Source of the DNA: Caldisericia bacterium
GTDB lineage: Bacteria > Caldisericota > Caldisericia > B22-G15
DNA length: 64,000 nucleotides
NCBI GenBank assembly: GCA_030018355.1
Contig: JASEFN010000001.1
Coordinates: 278,069 to 342,068 of the forward strand
Direction of reading: 5' to 3'
Positions 45,208 to 55,209 of the stretch are shown in pieces. The notes beneath the pieces were generated by a model. The model ran no database searches and was not told where the DNA came from. It was given only the letters and a program-made list of their open reading frames with translations. Position 1 is the stretch's first letter; the number at the start of each line of letters is the position of its first letter. The translations under genes and the position numbers were made by a program.

Positions 45208-47608
45208 TTCTATTAATTGCAATTCCTTTTACTTCATCAATTGAGTCTGTGTTTATTAATCTTACTCCTGAAGCATTTCTCTTTTGAATAGGGATCTCTT
45301 TAGTTTTTATTCTTATTATTTTACCAAATTTTGTCACAATAAATATCTCATCACTTTCACTAACACTTCTTACTGCTACAACATTATCATTTTTAAGTTT
45401 AATTCCTCTCATTCCAGAAATACCTCTATTTTTTAAATGAATTTCATTAAAATTTAATCTTTTTCCTTTTCCTTTTTGAGTTATAATAAAAAGCGATTTA
45501 TTTATTTCTTCAACATCAAAACTTGCAATCTCATCATTCTCTTTTAATTTTAATCCCCTAACTCCTCCTGCGTTTCTTCCTTGAGGTTTTAATTTTTTTA
45601 AAGAAAATTTTGCTATATTCCCTCCTTTTGAAATCACAACTATATTTTCATCTCCATTAACAACCCTAACTCTTTTAACATAATCATTTTCATCTAAATT
45701 AATTATTTTAATTCCATTTCTTCTTAAGTTTTTAAGAAAACCACTTTCTGTCATTTTTATTTTTCCTTTAGAAGTAAAAAGGAGTATATATTTTTTATTT
45801 AATTCTCCAGCATAAATTGATGTTACTCTTTCGTCTGGATGAAGTGGTAATAAAATATGTAAAGATTCTCCTTTTGCCTTTTTTTCACCCTCAGGAATTT
45901 CATATACTGGAAGAGAATAAACCTTTCCAAAATTTGTGAAAAAATAAAGATTTTTATGTGTAGATGTAAAATATATATCTGAGATTTCATCCTCCCTACC
46001 TAGTGTTATACCTTTAACTCCCTTTCCTCCTCTATTTTGTGTTATAAAATTATTTAAACTTGTTCTTTTAATATAACCATCATTTGTTAGAAACACCAAC
46101 ATAGATTCGTCTTGAATTATATCTTTAATTGATAATGCTTCAATTTTTTCCTCTTTTATTTCAGTTTTTCTTGCATCTCCATATTTTCTTTTTATTTCTA
46201 TGAGTTCTTGTTCAATTACTTTATAAAGAGCCTCTTTATCTGTTAAAATTTCATTTAATCTTTTTATGTTTGCCTCTTTTGTCTTTATATCATTAATTAA
46301 TTTTTCAATTTCAATTGACATTAACCTTGATAATCTCATATCTAAAATTGCATTACTCTGCTCATCATCAATTTCAAGGAGTGAATTTAATTTTTTTCTT
46401 GCCTCTTCTCTATCTTTTGCTTTTTTAATTATGTCAATAACTTCTTCTAATCTATCAATTCCTTTTTTAATTCCTAATAAAATTTTTAACTCTCTTTTCT
46501 CTTCTTGTAACTCAAAAACTGTTCTTTTTGTTATAACCTCTTCTCTGAATTCAAGAAAGGAGATAAGGACTTCTTTTATTGAAAGAAGTTTCGGTTTTCC
46601 ATTAATTAAAGCAACAAAATTAACAGGAAAGGAAGTTTTAAGTTCAGTATATTCATATAATTTTTTCTCAAAAACATTTATATCAACATTTTTTTTCAAT
46701 TCAATTACAATTCTTATGCCTTCTTTTGAAGATTCATCTCTTATATCATCTATCTCTTTAAGTTTTCCATTTTTTACTAGTTCCACTATTCTTTTAATTA
46801 AATTTGCTTTATTTACGTTATAAGGTATCTCATAAATAATATAAGCAAGAGTTTTTCCAATTTTTTCAAATTTTCCTTTACCTTTTATAATTACAGATCC
46901 TCTTCCTGTTTCAAAATATGATTTTATGCCATCATAGTTTAAAATTACTCCTTTCGTTGGAAAATCTGGACCTTTTAAAACTCTCATTATTTCATCAGTA
47001 TTTTTGTTTCTATCTCTTAATAAAAGAAGTAGAGCATCAACAACTTCATTTAGGTTATGTGGAGGAATATTGGTTGCCATACCAACAGCAATTCCTGTTG
47101 CTCCATTTAATAAAATATTTGGTATTTTCGCAGGAAGTACCTCTGGCTCAAGAAGAGTACTATCAAAGTTAGGCCTAAAGGGCACAGTCTCTTTTTCAAG
47201 ATCACTTAACATTTCAAGAGATATTGGTGCCAATCTTACTTCAGTATATCTCATTGCTGCTGGTGGATCACCATCTAAACTTCCAAAATTTCCTTGACCC
47301 TCAACAAGAGGATATCTCATTGTAAAATCTTGTGCCATTCTTACAAGTGCTTCATAAACTGGAGCATCTCCATGTGGATGATATTTACCAAGTGTTTCAC
47401 CTACAACTCTTGCGCTTTTCTTAAATGGAGAATTTGGTAAATTTCCGAGTTCTTTCATTGAATAAAGAATTCTTCTTTGAACTGGTTTCAATCCATCTCT
47501 TATATCTGGAAGTGCTCTTGAAATAATAACACTTAAAGCATATGAAAGATATGAATCTTTTAACTCATCTTCTATTGGAATTAAAACCTCTTTCTCTTTA
47601 TATATCAA
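45194..47608 (-). CDS. gyrA: DNA gyrase subunit A
   Basis: An 804-residue type II topoisomerase A subunit. Catalytic tyrosine is Y121 in [12 protein letters not shown]; the GyrA box QNRGGKG and a six-fold beta-pinwheel C-terminus mark it as gyrase rather than topoisomerase IV. The start is TTG at 47608, placed seven bases after GGAGGTG inside the gyrB end, and no ATG fits. The quinolone-pocket positions are Ala82 and Glu86 ([10 protein letters not shown]), where E. coli has Ser83 and Asp87. Confidence 0.95.
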   Translation of the reverse strand: MIYKEKEVLIPIEDELKDSYLSYALSVIISRALPDIRDGLKPVQRRILYSMKELGNLPNSPFKKSARVVGETLGKYHPHGDAPVYEALVRMAQDFTMRYPLVEGQGNFGSLDGDPPAAMRYTEVRLAPISLEMLSDLEKETVPFRPNFDSTLLEPEVLPAKIPNILLNGATGIAVGMATNIPPHNLNEVVDALLLLLRDRNKNTDEIMRVLKGPDFPTKGVILNYDGIKSYFETGRGSVIIKGKGKFEKIGKTLAYIIYEIPYNVNKANLIKRIVELVKNGKLKEIDDIRDESSKEGIRIVIELKKNVDINVFEKKLYEYTELKTSFPVNFVALINGKPKLLSIKEVLISFLEFREEVITKRTVFELQEEKRELKILLGIKKGIDRLEEVIDIIKKAKDREEARKKLNSLLEIDDEQSNAILDMRLSRLMSIEIEKLINDIKTKEANIKRLNEILTDKEALYKVIEQELIEIKRKYGDARKTEIKEEKIEALSIKDIIQDESMLVFLTNDGYIKRTSLNNFITQNRGGKGVKGITLGREDEISDIYFTSTHKNLYFFTNFGKVYSLPVYEIPEGEKKAKGESLHILLPLHPDERVTSIYAGELNKKYILLFTSKGKIKMTESGFLKNLRRNGIKIINLDENDYVKRVRVVNGDENIVVISKGGNIAKFSLKKLKPQGRNAGGVRGLKLKENDEIASFDVEEINKSLFIITQKGKGKRLNFNEIHLKNRGISGMRGIKLKNDNVVAVRSVSESDEIFIVTKFGKIIRIKTKEIPIQKRNASGVRLINTDSIDEVKGIAINRNEKI

Positions 47609-49499
47609 GTTCTTTCACCTCCAGAGCATGTTCCTCTATAAAATTTTTTCTTATTAAAACATCCTCGCCCATAAGGGTATCAATTATCTCTTTTGCCCTT
47701 TCACCATCTTGAACTTGAACTTTTTTTAATATTCTAGTTTCTGGATTCATAGTTGTCTCATATAATTCTTCTGGATTCATTTCTCCAAGACCTTTATATC
47801 TGTTTATCGAATATTTAATACCCCCCTTTTCCAGTTCTCCTATTATTTTATCTTTTTCTTCCTCAGAATATGCATATTTTTTATTTTTTCCATATGAAAT
47901 CTTATAAAGCGGAGGCATAGCTACATATAGATAACCCTCTTCTATTATCTCTTTTAGATAAGTCCAAAAAAAGGCAAGAAGAAGGGTTTTAATATGAGAG
48001 CCATCAACATCTGCATCAGTCATAATAATTATTTTTTTGTATCTTAATTTATTAATATCAAAATTTTCAAGAATTCCTGTACCCAATGAAGCAATAATTG
48101 ACTTTATTTCATTATTATCTAATATTTTATGAACAGAAGATTTAATTGCATTTAAAATTTTGCCCCTCAAAGGTAAAATTGCTTGAGTAGTTCTATTTCT
48201 CCCTTGTTTTGCACTTCCTCCTGCAGATTCACCCTCTACAATAAATAGTTCAGATTTTTCAGGATCTTTTTCTGAACAATCTGCAAGTTTTCCTGGAAGA
48301 GTTTCATCAAAAAATACTTTTTTTCTTACAAGTTCTCTTGCTTTTCTTGCTGCTTCTCTTGCTTTTTTGCTAAGTTCAACTCTTTTTAAAATTATTTTTA
48401 AAGTATTAGGGTTTTTTTCTAAAGTACTAATTAAATTATGGTATATAAAATCTTCAAACTCTTTCTTAACCCATGAATTTCCAAGTTTTGTTTTTGTTTG
48501 ACCCTCAAATTGAGGATCAAAAATCCTTATATTGATTATTGCAAATAAACCTTCTGCCACATCCTCCCATGTAAAAGAGTCATCATTTTTTAAAAATTCA
48601 AATTTTTTTCCTTCCTCATTTAAAAATTTTGTTAAACCACTCCTAAATCCAGTAAGGTGAGTTCCACCCTCTGAGGTATATATAGAATTGACATAAGATA
48701 AAATATTTGTTTTTGTGGTATTTGTATATGTAAAAATTACTTCAAAAAAGAAATTTTCTTTTTCTTCAGAAAAATAAATAGGTAGATGAGTTAAATCCTT
48801 GTCTTTAATTAATTCATCAAAATATGATTTAATTCCACCATCATATAAAAATTCTTCTACCTTATTTGTTCTCTCGTCAACAAGTTTTATTCTAACCCCT
48901 TTATTTAAAAATGCTAAAGTTATTAGTCTTTCTTTTATAATTTCATAATTAAATTCAGTTGTTTCAAAAATTTCTGGATCAGGTTTAAATTTAATAAAAG
49001 TCCCTGTCTTATTTTCATCTATATTCTCTTCTTTTAACTCTCCCAAACTTTTTCCCTTTGAATAAAATTGATAATATTTTTTTCCGTCTCTATAAACCTC
49101 AACATAAAGATCTTCAGAAAGGGCATTTACAACTGATATTCCAACTCCATGCAGACCTCCTGAAACTTTATATGCCTTACCTTCAAACTTTCCTCCAGCA
49201 TGAAGTTTTGTTAAAGCAAGTTCTATGCCTGAAACTCCATATTGTGGATGAATATCAGGTGGAATTCCTCTTCCATCATCAAGAACTGAGATAGAGTTAT
49301 CTTTATGAATTGTGACTATAATATTCTTACAAAAACCAGCCATTGCTTCATCAATTGAGTTATCAACAACCTCAAAAACAAGGTGATGAAGACCTGAAGC
49401 GTCTGTTGAACCAATATACATGCTTGGTCTTTTTCTAACACCCTCTAAGCCTTCAAGTACTTTTATAAAAGTTGCATCATACCTATTTCTTTCTTCCAT
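47598..49499 (-). CDS. gyrB: DNA gyrase subunit B
   Basis: A 633-residue GyrB with the GHKL ATPase ([37 protein letters not shown]) and TOPRIM part ([33 protein letters not shown]). ATG at 49499 follows AAGGAAGGGAT. The gene ends 11 bases inside gyrA and starts just after the DUF721 gene (17-base overlap), in the order dnaN-recF-DUF721-gyrB-gyrA that is common near bacterial origins. Confidence 0.97.
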   Translation of the reverse strand: MEERNRYDATFIKVLEGLEGVRKRPSMYIGSTDASGLHHLVFEVVDNSIDEAMAGFCKNIIVTIHKDNSISVLDDGRGIPPDIHPQYGVSGIELALTKLHAGGKFEGKAYKVSGGLHGVGISVVNALSEDLYVEVYRDGKKYYQFYSKGKSLGELKEENIDENKTGTFIKFKPDPEIFETTEFNYEIIKERLITLAFLNKGVRIKLVDERTNKVEEFLYDGGIKSYFDELIKDKDLTHLPIYFSEEKENFFFEVIFTYTNTTKTNILSYVNSIYTSEGGTHLTGFRSGLTKFLNEEGKKFEFLKNDDSFTWEDVAEGLFAIINIRIFDPQFEGQTKTKLGNSWVKKEFEDFIYHNLISTLEKNPNTLKIILKRVELSKKAREAARKARELVRKKVFFDETLPGKLADCSEKDPEKSELFIVEGESAGGSAKQGRNRTTQAILPLRGKILNAIKSSVHKILDNNEIKSIIASLGTGILENFDINKLRYKKIIIMTDADVDGSHIKTLLLAFFWTYLKEIIEEGYLYVAMPPLYKISYGKNKKYAYSEEEKDKIIGELEKGGIKYSINRYKGLGEMNPEELYETTMNPETRILKKVQVQDGERAKEIIDTLMGEDVLIRKNFIEEHALEVKELDI

Positions 49500-49791
49500 A
49501 TCCCTTCCTTTTTAAAATAACTTTTACTTCATTAATTATTTCGTATCCATAAATTTTATTGATCTTTTCTTTAATTTCAGGAAAAAGATTTAAAAAATTT
49601 TCGCTCCAAGTTGGGTGATCAGAATAAACTACAAGAGTTCCTTTTTTAATATTAATAGGTATAATATGAGTTGCTAAAAGAGTGCCAACATATTTTTTCC
49701 AGTTTAATATTATATCTTTTTCATAAATTTTTTTCTTTAAATCTCTCTCTTCTAAAAATCTATCTAATATTTGAGAAAGTTTCTCAATCAT
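49483..49791 (-). CDS. DUF721/DciA-like protein, possible helicase loader
   Basis: A 102-residue protein with WKKYVGTLLATHIIPINIKKGTL and a VYSDHPTWSENF segment, as in DUF721 family members located between recF and gyrB. Members of this family called DciA help load the replicative helicase DnaB in bacteria that lack DnaC/DnaI. This copy keeps the KH-like core but is short. A divergent DnaB-like gene is at 30447. It starts four bases inside the recF end (ATGA overlap). Confidence 0.8.
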   Translation of the reverse strand: MIEKLSQILDRFLEERDLKKKIYEKDIILNWKKYVGTLLATHIIPINIKKGTLVVYSDHPTWSENFLNLFPEIKEKINKIYGYEIINEVKVILKRKGYGRKK

Positions 49792-50849
49792 TCTTTATCT
49801 CCTAAAGATTTCAAAAAAAAAGTGGAACTTTTATCAATTAGTTCCACTGGAATAATCTCCTTTGAAAAGGAGGTTATAATAACTTGATTAAAATTATACA
49901 ATAATTCTCCTAAATTTTCAATTTTACTCTTATCTATTGTTTCAAAAAGGTCATCAATTAAAATAATTGCTTCCTTTTTCAAAGTTTCAAGAACTATATT
50001 ATAGAGTGAAAGTATTAAATATAGAGAGACTTCTTCTATTTCTCCCAAAGAGAAAAGATTTTTAATATCAATTCCTTTATATAAAAAAAGAATATCATCA
50101 AGATGTGGGCCTATTAATCCATATCCTCTTTCAATTTCTTCAAATTTAATTTTATTTAGTTCTTGCAAAGAAATAATTTTTGGTTCATAAACTATTTCTA
50201 CTTTTTTTAAATATAAATTTAAAAAAGTCTCTTTTAACCTTTTAATAAAATTGTCTCTCTTTTCTTGTATTTTAATTCCTATTTCATATAACTTTTCATT
50301 AAGTGATTCTAAAAGTATTTCAAAATAAAAATTTTCTTTATCTTCCTTTAACTTTTTTAAAATTGAATTTTTTGATTGGAGTATATCAGTATATTCTGAA
50401 ATTAAATATTTATACTCTTTATCTATCATCGAGATGTTTGTATCTAAAAAATTTCTTCTTAATTCTGGTTCTTTTAATATAATATCTTTTGTTCTAAAAT
50501 TAAAAAATATAACTGGAATAACTCCAATAAGTTCTTTTTGTGATTGAATTGGTTTACCATTGATTGAAATTAATTTCTTTTTATCTTTATATATTATTTC
50601 GACCTTAATTTTTGAATCATCCTCATAAAAAATTCCGCTTAAGAAAAAACTTGTTTCAGGAAATTTTGGAAGTTCATTCTCTTTCAAATTATTAAAAGTA
50701 TTACCACTTGAAAGATAATAAATTGCGTTAAGTAAATTTGTTTTTCCACTTCCATTTTTTCCAATAATTAAATTTAATTTATCATTGAATTTAAGAAAAA
50801 ATTCATCAAAATTTCTAAAAGTTAAAATTGATATCTCTTTTATTATCAT
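49788..50849 (-). CDS. recF: DNA repair protein RecF
   Basis: A 353-residue RecF. Walker A is IGKNGSGKTNLLNAI at about residue 30; the ABC signature region reads LFSLGEIEEVSLYLILSL and Walker B is AIILIDDLFETID. RecF loads RecA at gaps together with RecO and RecR; recR lies upstream at 53550. It overlaps the dnaN stop by four bases and the DUF721 start by four, so the dnaN-recF-DUF721 genes are translated as a unit. Confidence 0.95.
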   Translation of the reverse strand: MIIKEISILTFRNFDEFFLKFNDKLNLIIGKNGSGKTNLLNAIYYLSSGNTFNNLKENELPKFPETSFFLSGIFYEDDSKIKVEIIYKDKKKLISINGKPIQSQKELIGVIPVIFFNFRTKDIILKEPELRRNFLDTNISMIDKEYKYLISEYTDILQSKNSILKKLKEDKENFYFEILLESLNEKLYEIGIKIQEKRDNFIKRLKETFLNLYLKKVEIVYEPKIISLQELNKIKFEEIERGYGLIGPHLDDILFLYKGIDIKNLFSLGEIEEVSLYLILSLYNIVLETLKKEAIILIDDLFETIDKSKIENLGELLYNFNQVIITSFSKEIIPVELIDKSSTFFLKSLGDKE

Positions 50850-51937
50850 TCAGATCTATATGGCATTATAATGTAAAGATGTTTATCACTATCTTTAAAT
50901 GTTATAGGAGATTCACTATCAAAAAATATTATTTTTATATTTTCTTCTTCCATTGTTTTTAAGCCTTCTAATACCTTTTTATTATCAAGATAAATTTTCT
51001 CATTACTTTTACTTCCATCAATAATTTCAATTTCTTCTATTCCTTCTCCTATATCTATTGAACTTCCTTTCAAAATAAGTTTATCTTTTATATCAAATTG
51101 AACTTTTCCACTTCCCTCTCTTGTAATTAAAAGTAATCTTTGTAAAGAATCAATTAACTCTTTTCTATTTAAAATAATATATTTCTCCTCATTCCTGGGA
51201 AGAACCATTTCATAATTTGGAAAATTACCTTGACCCAATCTTGAAATAAAATAAACTGAGCCACCTAAATATGAAAAACTTCTTGGTGAAAATGACAATT
51301 TAACAATTTCTTTTTCTTCTAATTCTAAAATTCTTTCAAGAACCGATACACTACCTTTTGGAATTAAAAAAGAGAAATCTGCTTCATCCTTTTTAAAATT
51401 TTTACTGACAAATAATGATAACCTATTTCCATCTGTAGATACCAATTTAACATCATCATTTTTAAACTCAACAAGACAAGAAGAAAATTCTAATCTAGTT
51501 TTTTGTGGGTCTCCAATTGAAAATGAAATTTTCTTTAATCCTTTTCCTAAAAAATCTTTGTTTACAAAAATTTCTTTTTCAATATCTTCCATAGAAATAA
51601 ATGGATAATCTTCTTCTATTATTCTTATTTTATAATCCTTGCCATCAGAGGTTATATTTATAAAACCCTCATTTTTTTCAATTTCAATATCTTCTTTATT
51701 AAAAGATCTTAATAAATTTTGAAATGTTTTTGATGAAACAATTATTCTATTAATTTCGCCTTCATAATTAAAGTAATATTTTACACCTACCTCTAAATCG
51801 GTTCCTATTAAAACTCCTTTATTTTCTTCTTTATCAATTAAAACATTTGAAAGGATTGGCATAGTTGGTGTGGATTTAATAATTCTATTTAAAATAGTAA
51901 ATCCTTTTAAAAGTTCTTCCTTTTTAACTTTAAACAT
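50846..51937 (-). CDS. dnaN: DNA polymerase III sliding clamp (beta subunit)
   Basis: A 363-residue beta clamp of normal length with three clamp domains. Recognised by its position between dnaA and recF, by TDGNRLSLF in the second domain and by a C-terminal YIIMPYR-like end (LYIIMPYRSE), which is the typical MP(V/L)R terminus. ATG at 51937 follows AAGGAGG. The 115-base gap before it holds no obvious strong promoter. Confidence 0.95.
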   Translation of the reverse strand: MFKVKKEELLKGFTILNRIIKSTPTMPILSNVLIDKEENKGVLIGTDLEVGVKYYFNYEGEINRIIVSSKTFQNLLRSFNKEDIEIEKNEGFINITSDGKDYKIRIIEEDYPFISMEDIEKEIFVNKDFLGKGLKKISFSIGDPQKTRLEFSSCLVEFKNDDVKLVSTDGNRLSLFVSKNFKKDEADFSFLIPKGSVSVLERILELEEKEIVKLSFSPRSFSYLGGSVYFISRLGQGNFPNYEMVLPRNEEKYIILNRKELIDSLQRLLLITREGSGKVQFDIKDKLILKGSSIDIGEGIEEIEIIDGSKSNEKIYLDNKKVLEGLKTMEEENIKIIFFDSESPITFKDSDKHLYIIMPYRSE

Positions 51938-52052
51938 ACTCTAATCCTCCTTCTAATTTTTAAATTTAATTTAGAATTAATAATATAAACTGTTGAAAAG
52001 TTGAAAAATAAATAAAACATTTATTAGTATAGAAAAAATTATAAACATTTTT

Positions 52053-53357
52053 TCACTCACCTATTAACAACCTCTTTAAATCTTCAATACATGCTCTTAA
52101 ATTTTCATCTTTTTTTAATTCTTTTTTAATTTTTTCAATTGAATGAAGAACTGTCGAGTGATCTCTTCCTCCAAAAATTTCACCAATTTGTGGAAGGGAG
52201 TAGTTTGTTAATTCTCTAATAAGATACATTGCAATCTGTCTTGGGACAACATAATCTTGAGACCTTCTTTCACCTTCAAGATCTTTAACCGAAAGAGAGA
52301 AATAATCAGCGACAGTTGATTTTATTTTATCTGGGCTTAAATCAATTTTTTTTACTTTATCATAAATACCAGAAAGAATTTTTTTTGCATAATCAAGTGT
52401 TATTTCTTGATTACTTAATGAAGCATGTGCAAGAATTCTTATAAGTGCACCCTCTAATTCTCTTATATTACTTGTAATTTTTTCAGCAATAAAATTAAAA
52501 ACTTCATCTGGAACAAAAATTTTTTCTTTTTCTGCTTTCTTTTTAAGTATTGCAACTCTTGTTTCAAAATCAGGTGGTGCAATATCAACCATAAGACCCC
52601 ATTCAAATCTACTTCTCAATCTATCTTCAAGCGTAGGGATCTCTTTTGGTATTCTATCGCTTGTTATTACAATCTGTTTATAATTATTGTGTAAAGTGTT
52701 AAATGTGTGGAAAAATTCCTCTTGAGTTCTCTCTTTTCCAGCAAGAAATTGTATATCATCTATTAAAAGACAATCTATATTTCTATATTTTTCGTGAAAT
52801 TCATTCATTTTATTTTTTTGAATTGAATTAATTACTTCATTTGTAAAGACTTCACTAGTTATATAAACAACTTTAAGGGCTGGTTTTGTTTTAATAATGT
52901 AATGTCCAATTGCTTGGATTAGATGAGTTTTTCCAAGCCCGACACCACCATATATAAAAAGTGGATTATATGATCTTCCTGGATTTTTTGCAACTGCTAA
53001 ACTTGCAGCATGAGCAAGTTTATTGCTTTCTCCTACAACAAAATTTTCAAATGTGTAGTTCTCATTTAAACCAAAAGAGTTCTTTTGTTCTATCTTAAGC
53101 TCTTCCCTCTCCTCATCTTTTTTTATAACAACAAACTCAACTTCAATATCCTTTCCAGCAACAGCTCTTAAAACTTCTTTTATTAAAGACAGATAGTTGC
53201 TTCTTAGCCAATCTTTCGCAAATTCAGATATTACTCCAATTTTTAATTTTTCATCCCCTTCTTCAATTACCTCAGTTGTCTTAAACCACGTTTCAAAAGA
53301 TGGTTTAGATAGATAATCTTTTATTATTCCAAGAGTTTTTTCCCAAATTCCTTTCAT
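52053..53357 (-). CDS. dnaA: Chromosomal replication initiator DnaA
   Basis: A 434-residue DnaA. Domain I is about 1-80; the AAA+ part has GGVGLGKTHLIQAIG (Walker A), LLIDDIQFLAG (Walker B) and LEDRLRSRFEWGL; domain IV carries IGEIFGGRDHSTVLHS, the DnaA-box reader helix. The ATG at 53357 lies only a few bases from the first DnaA box, and the ribosome site (GTGGAAAAG) is weak. The boxes fall between promoter and gene, so autoregulation is likely. Confidence 0.97.
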   Translation of the reverse strand: MKGIWEKTLGIIKDYLSKPSFETWFKTTEVIEEGDEKLKIGVISEFAKDWLRSNYLSLIKEVLRAVAGKDIEVEFVVIKKDEEREELKIEQKNSFGLNENYTFENFVVGESNKLAHAASLAVAKNPGRSYNPLFIYGGVGLGKTHLIQAIGHYIIKTKPALKVVYITSEVFTNEVINSIQKNKMNEFHEKYRNIDCLLIDDIQFLAGKERTQEEFFHTFNTLHNNYKQIVITSDRIPKEIPTLEDRLRSRFEWGLMVDIAPPDFETRVAILKKKAEKEKIFVPDEVFNFIAEKITSNIRELEGALIRILAHASLSNQEITLDYAKKILSGIYDKVKKIDLSPDKIKSTVADYFSLSVKDLEGERRSQDYVVPRQIAMYLIRELTNYSLPQIGEIFGGRDHSTVLHSIEKIKKELKKDENLRACIEDLKRLLIGE

Positions 53358-53549
53358 ATCTTTTCCACATTTTCCACAGTTACTTGTGGAAAACTTTTTT
53401 TAAAATTTCTGAAAATTTTTGTAAGTTTTCCACAAGTAATAAAATTGCTTTATTAGTATATAAAAATTTATTTTTATTTTCAACAATCAGATTAAAACAC
53501 ATAAGAAGCACTTTTTTGATATTTAATCGTTTAAAATTTCTTAATAAAG
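53358..53549. other. Probable replication origin region (oriC) upstream of dnaA
   Basis: The 192-base gap between dnaA and recR has four TTTTCCACA DnaA-like boxes: 53361-53369, 53370-53378, 53385-53393 (reverse) and 53426-53434. Boxes three and four lie in a 13-base inverted repeat (53382-53394 with 53425-53437). The remainder (53438-53549) is very AT-rich and could unwind. Placement next to dnaA-dnaN is typical. Boxes differ from the usual TTATCCACA at the third base. Confidence 0.72.
53455..53483 (-). promoter_or_regulatory. dnaA promoter
   Basis: Minus-strand TTGAAA (53483-53478), 17-base spacer, TATACT (53460-53455). A start near 53448 puts all four DnaA boxes inside the leader of about 90 bases, so DnaA bound there would block its own transcript. 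Confidence 0.7.
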
Positions 53550-54155
53550 TTATTTTTCTTCTTTTCTATCAATTAATGCTTGTATTAAAGATGAATCATC
53601 TATTGATTCAAAATAAGTTGCACCTGATATTCCCCTTGCAAGTGATGAAATTTTAATATTATATTTTTTAAGAATTTTTTTGATATACTCTTTTGTGATA
53701 TCTCCTTCCCATTGAGGAGATAATGCAAAAATTATCTCCTTCACTTCTCCACTTTTAACCCTTTCTTCTAATGAATCAATAGTTAAATGTTCTATTCCAA
53801 GACCTTGTGAAGTTGAGATATGTCCCCCAAGAACATGGTAAACACCCTTATAATAACCTAATGACTCAATTCTAATTAAATCTTTAACATCTTCAACAAC
53901 AAGGATAGTGAACTTATCCCTAGTGTTATCTTTACAAATTGAACAAGTGTCATCATTTTCTGTTAAATTAAAACAGACTTTACATGTTTTTACATTTTTT
54001 TTAAGGTTTTTAATACCTAAAATTAATTCTTCAATAAACTCATCTTTTGTTCTGAGCAAAAAAAGTGCAATTCTTTCTGCACTTTTTGGCCCAATTCCTG
54101 GTAGGTGAGATAAAATTTCAATTAATTTATTTAAACTTTTAGGATACTGATACAT
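53550..54155 (-). CDS. recR: Recombination mediator RecR
   Basis: A 201-residue RecR: helix-hairpin-helix LPGIGPKSAERIALF, a four-cysteine zinc site (C57-K-V-C60 and C70-S-I-C73), and a TOPRIM domain (ILVVEDVKDLIRIE, YHVLGGHISTSQGLG). It works with RecF and RecO at single-strand gaps. It overlaps the mrp end by 17 bases, so the two are co-expressed. Confidence 0.95.
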   Translation of the reverse strand: MYQYPKSLNKLIEILSHLPGIGPKSAERIALFLLRTKDEFIEELILGIKNLKKNVKTCKVCFNLTENDDTCSICKDNTRDKFTILVVEDVKDLIRIESLGYYKGVYHVLGGHISTSQGLGIEHLTIDSLEERVKSGEVKEIIFALSPQWEGDITKEYIKKILKKYNIKISSLARGISGATYFESIDDSSLIQALIDRKEEK

Positions 54156-55197
54156 TTAAAATTTTAAGAATTAATTCTGTTATTTTATAAAATTCTTTTG
54201 AAGATGCTGAATCGGGCTCTGAAACAACAATTGGAAAACCAGTGTCTCCACCTTTTCTTAAATTTATTTCTATTGGAACTTTCCCCAAAAGTGGGGCTTT
54301 TAAAATTTTGCTCATCTTTTCACCACCGCCACTTCCAAATATTTCATATTTTTTACCTGTATCTGGACAGATAAAATAACTCATGTTTTCAATAACACCA
54401 ATAATTGGAACATTTAATTTATTGAATGCTATTGCAGATCTTGTTGCATCAAGAATAGATACATCCTGTGGTGTAGTAACAATAAGGACACCATCTAAAG
54501 ATAAAGATTGGCCAACTGTTAAAGTTTCATCACCTGTTCCTGGAGGAAGATCTATTAAAAGAAAATCTAAATTTTCCCATAAAACATCTTCAAATAACTC
54601 TTCAATTGCTTTAGATATAAGTGGGCCACGCCATAAAACTGGAGAATTATCATTTTCCATAAAAAATCCTATTGAAATAACTTTTACACCATATTTTTCA
54701 ATTGGTAGAATTTTTCCATTCAAAATCCCAGGTTTCTCATCTATCCCAAACATAAGAGGAATATTTGGTCCATTTATATCTGCATCAAGAACTCCAACTT
54801 TAAATTTCATTTTTGAGAGAGTAACAGCAAGATTTGTTGTAACAGTTGATTTTCCAACTCCTCCTTTACCAGATGCAATTGCAACAATTTTTTTAATTTC
54901 ACCCTTTCTTTTTTTAAAAGGAATATTTAAATTTATTTTTAAATTTTCAAGTTCTTCTTTTTCCATTATTTTTAAATTGATATTTATCTCTTCAAAACCA
55001 ATTTCTTTAAGTTTATTTTCAATACTTTCTTTAAGTTTATCTTTAAGCGGACAATTAGGAATTGTTAAAAAAAGGTCAAGCGAAATTTTTTTATCTTGAA
55101 ATTCTAAATTTCTAATCATATTCAATTCAACTACACTTTTATTGATTTCTGGATCTTTTACTTCTTTAAGTTTTTCAATAATATATTCTTTGTTCAT
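54139..55197 (-). CDS. mrp: Mrp/ApbC family iron-sulfur cluster carrier ATPase
   Basis: A 352-residue protein with an N-terminal MIP18/DUF59 domain (about 1-85, DPEINKSVVEL) and a P-loop ATPase with the deviant Walker A SGKGGVGKSTVTTNLA (about 109-124), DADINGPNIP, and LLIDLPPGTGDETL. The C-terminal cluster segment reads SYFICPDTGKKYEIFGSGGG; it has one cysteine where many homologues have CxxC. Mrp proteins assemble and transfer Fe-S clusters. ATG at 55197 follows AGGAGG. Confidence 0.93.
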   Translation of the reverse strand: MNKEYIIEKLKEVKDPEINKSVVELNMIRNLEFQDKKISLDLFLTIPNCPLKDKLKESIENKLKEIGFEEININLKIMEKEELENLKINLNIPFKKRKGEIKKIVAIASGKGGVGKSTVTTNLAVTLSKMKFKVGVLDADINGPNIPLMFGIDEKPGILNGKILPIEKYGVKVISIGFFMENDNSPVLWRGPLISKAIEELFEDVLWENLDFLLIDLPPGTGDETLTVGQSLSLDGVLIVTTPQDVSILDATRSAIAFNKLNVPIIGVIENMSYFICPDTGKKYEIFGSGGGEKMSKILKAPLLGKVPIEINLRKGGDTGFPIVVSEPDSASSKEFYKITELILKILNVSVS

Positions 55198-55209
55198 AAT
55201 ATCCTCCTA

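Noticed and set aside
54383..55099. A 238-codon plus-strand frame opposite mrp.
   Set aside because: It is a shadow of the mrp frame; mrp has full family motifs and this strand has none.
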